From Lusitaniella coriacea LEGE 07157 (GTDB taxonomy: Bacteria > Cyanobacteriota > Cyanobacteriia > Cyanobacteriales > Spirulinaceae), in NCBI RefSeq assembly GCF_015207425.1, contig NZ_JADEWZ010000001.1:186001-250000 (forward strand): a DNA stretch of 64,000 bases, written 5' to 3'. Below the pieces are notes generated by a model. The model was not told the DNA's origin. It did not search any database and saw only the letters and a list, made by a program, of their open reading frames with translations. The position numbers were made by a program, and so were the translations under genes. Positions 62,982-64,000 of the stretch are shown here, one piece after another. Positions within the stretch are counted from its first letter, which is position 1. Each line of letters begins with the position of its first letter.

Positions 62982-64000
62982 TCATTGAGCAGTCTCTGCA
63001 TCTTCAAGGATCGCCAGATGGAAGATTCCATCTCCTTGATTCACTAAGGGATTTTGCCGATAGCAGATTGCCAATCCATCGCAATTGGCGCGAACTTTAA
63101 TGCTGTCCTCTCCAAAGGCATCGGAAATGGTTCCAATGATTTGTTTTTTTACCACGCGATCGCCTAATGCCACATTAACGCGCAAAATCCCGCTACGAGC
63201 GGCTCGAACCCATTTTGATTTGGAGATTTCAATGGAAGAAGTGGGGGAAGGGAGCGCAGAACTTTCGTACATTCCCAAACACGCCATGACGCGCAACACC
63301 CCTTCCCTGCCAATTTGAATGGCTTTCTCATCGAATCGCAAGGCTTCTCCTGCTTCGTAGAGCAAAATGGGGATATTGCGTTGTGCGGCTGCTTCTCGTA
63401 GGGAGCCATCGCGGGTGGTGGCGTGCATCATGACTGGCGCGCCGAAGGCTTTGGCACAGCGATAGGTTTCGGGGTTTTCTAAGTTGGCGCGAATTTGGGG
63501 GAGGTTGACGCGATGATCGGAGGCGGTGTGTAAGTCGATGCCGTGGGTACTTTGACAGACGATTTCTGTCATGAAGAGATGCGCTAAACGGGAGGCGAGG
63601 GATCCGGTTGCCGAACCGGGAAAACATCGGTTTAAATCCCTTCTGTCGGGGAGATAGCGGGATTGTTCGATGAACCCAAAGACGTTGACAATCGGCACGG
63701 CAATTAGCGTTCCCCGTAGGTTTTGGGGGTTAACCTGCTGCAAGACTTGGCGGATAATTTCTACGCCGTTGAGTTCGTCGCCGTGAATGGCAGCACTTAC
63801 CCAAAGTCGAGGTCCGGGGTGTATGCCATTGATGACGGTGACGGGGAGAGAGAGAAAGGTTTGGGTGGGTAGGCGAGCAACGGGGATGTCCACGCGCTGG
63901 CACTGTCCGGGGAGAATGGTTTCCCCCGCGATTTTGCAAAGCTGTTCCTCCGGCGCGTGCCGCGAAGCGAATCCCTGTGGGATCGCGATAGGATTGTTTT
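62982..64000 (-). CDS. Succinylglutamate desuccinylase/aspartoacylase-family protein (partial)
   Basis: M14-like zinc hydrolase: AAIHGDELNGVE (His/Glu ligands) and GIDLHTASDHR (His ligand), then a C-terminal biotinyl-like barrel (VRAARSGILRVNVALGDRVVKKQ). Known relatives remove acyl groups from amino acids. The only nearby start is GTG 63893, but the frame stays open to the edge, and the residues above it (KIAGETILPGQCQR) look like the normal family N-terminus. The true start is therefore probably beyond 64000; the segment 63951-63990 has repeat-like DNA (GATTCGCTTCGCGGCACGCGCC) and may be an insertion. Substrate unknown. Confidence 0.75.
   Translation of the reverse strand, partial: NNPIAIPQGFASRHAPEEQLCKIAGETILPGQCQRVDIPVARLPTQTFLSLPVTVINGIHPGPRLWVSAAIHGDELNGVEIIRQVLQQVNPQNLRGTLIAVPIVNVFGFIEQSRYLPDRRDLNRCFPGSATGSLASRLAHLFMTEIVCQSTHGIDLHTASDHRVNLPQIRANLENPETYRCAKAFGAPVMMHATTRDGSLREAAAQRNIPILLYEAGEALRFDEKAIQIGREGVLRVMACLGMYESSALPSPTSSIEISKSKWVRAARSGILRVNVALGDRVVKKQIIGTISDAFGEDSIKVRANCDGLAICYRQNPLVNQGDGIFHLAILEDAETAQ

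Overview
The window comes from a cyanobacterium. The octamer GCGATCGC (HIP1) is scattered densely through most of it, and the genes include cyanobacterial hallmarks: a Ycf66-family membrane protein, an NdbB-type dehydrogenase, DUF3143 beside a J-domain protein, Ser/Thr kinases, Uma2, pentapeptide and PEP-CTERM proteins, and an hps (hormogonium polysaccharide secretion) pseudopilin locus. The hps genes suggest a filamentous or gliding strain. I cannot name the species.

Layout. 0-11.2 kb: Ycf66-like protein, a small beta-barrel-like protein, an FAD oxidoreductase, a lone DrrA-type ABC ATPase, a phytanoyl-CoA dioxygenase-like protein, an M50-like membrane protein, Uma2, and a three-part ABC importer (permease, ATPase, lipoprotein). 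11.4-15.4 kb: a decay and toxin-antitoxin zone with a TPR-CHAT gene broken by an internal deletion, a hicA killed by one stop codon beside an intact hicB, a HigBA-like pair, an orphan antitoxin-like gene and a RelE/ParE-type pair. 15.6-24.8 kb: TPR protein, a degenerate kinase followed by a canonical kinase, a SpoIIE-phosphatase/anti-sigma pair and pyruvate kinase. 25-27 kb: pentapeptide protein, NUDIX, J-domain and DUF3143 genes. 27.1-32.5 kb: an island nearly free of HIP1, with an intact hicAB and a divergent pair made of a 164-residue protein and a 1415-residue NACHT/STAND-type NTPase. 32.5-46.2 kb: murG, ndbB, HAD, Hpt, a DRE-TIM lyase with a PP-loop protein, PEP-CTERM, a sigma-like factor, a glycosyltransferase, tRNA-Pro, Dps, HIT and a DppC-like permease. 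46.5-55.3 kb: hpsA and three pseudopilins. 55.4-64 kb: Ser/Thr dehydratase, HD protein, a phosphorelay cluster whose hybrid kinase carries a 1-nt frameshift, and an aspartoacylase-family gene that runs off the right edge.

The strongest candidate for an undescribed system is the divergent pair at 27633-32519. The NTPase has one copy of a 14-residue motif (pattern V-x-V-x6-G-D-I-x-Q) at its extreme N-terminus, and the small helical protein has two copies at its C-terminus. This is the layout of amyloid-templated NLR/effector pairs such as fungal NWD2/HET-s. I therefore propose an amyloid-signalling immune or cell-death module, as an inference from sequence only.

Intergenic space is also structured. 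A composite family of short dispersed repeats (heptamer tracts, CCCCGTC tracts and two conserved end blocks) recurs at least eight times and supplies stop codons or C-terminal tails to several genes. A separate element of about 50 bp with a promoter-like TACAAT is duplicated at 4141 and 5882.
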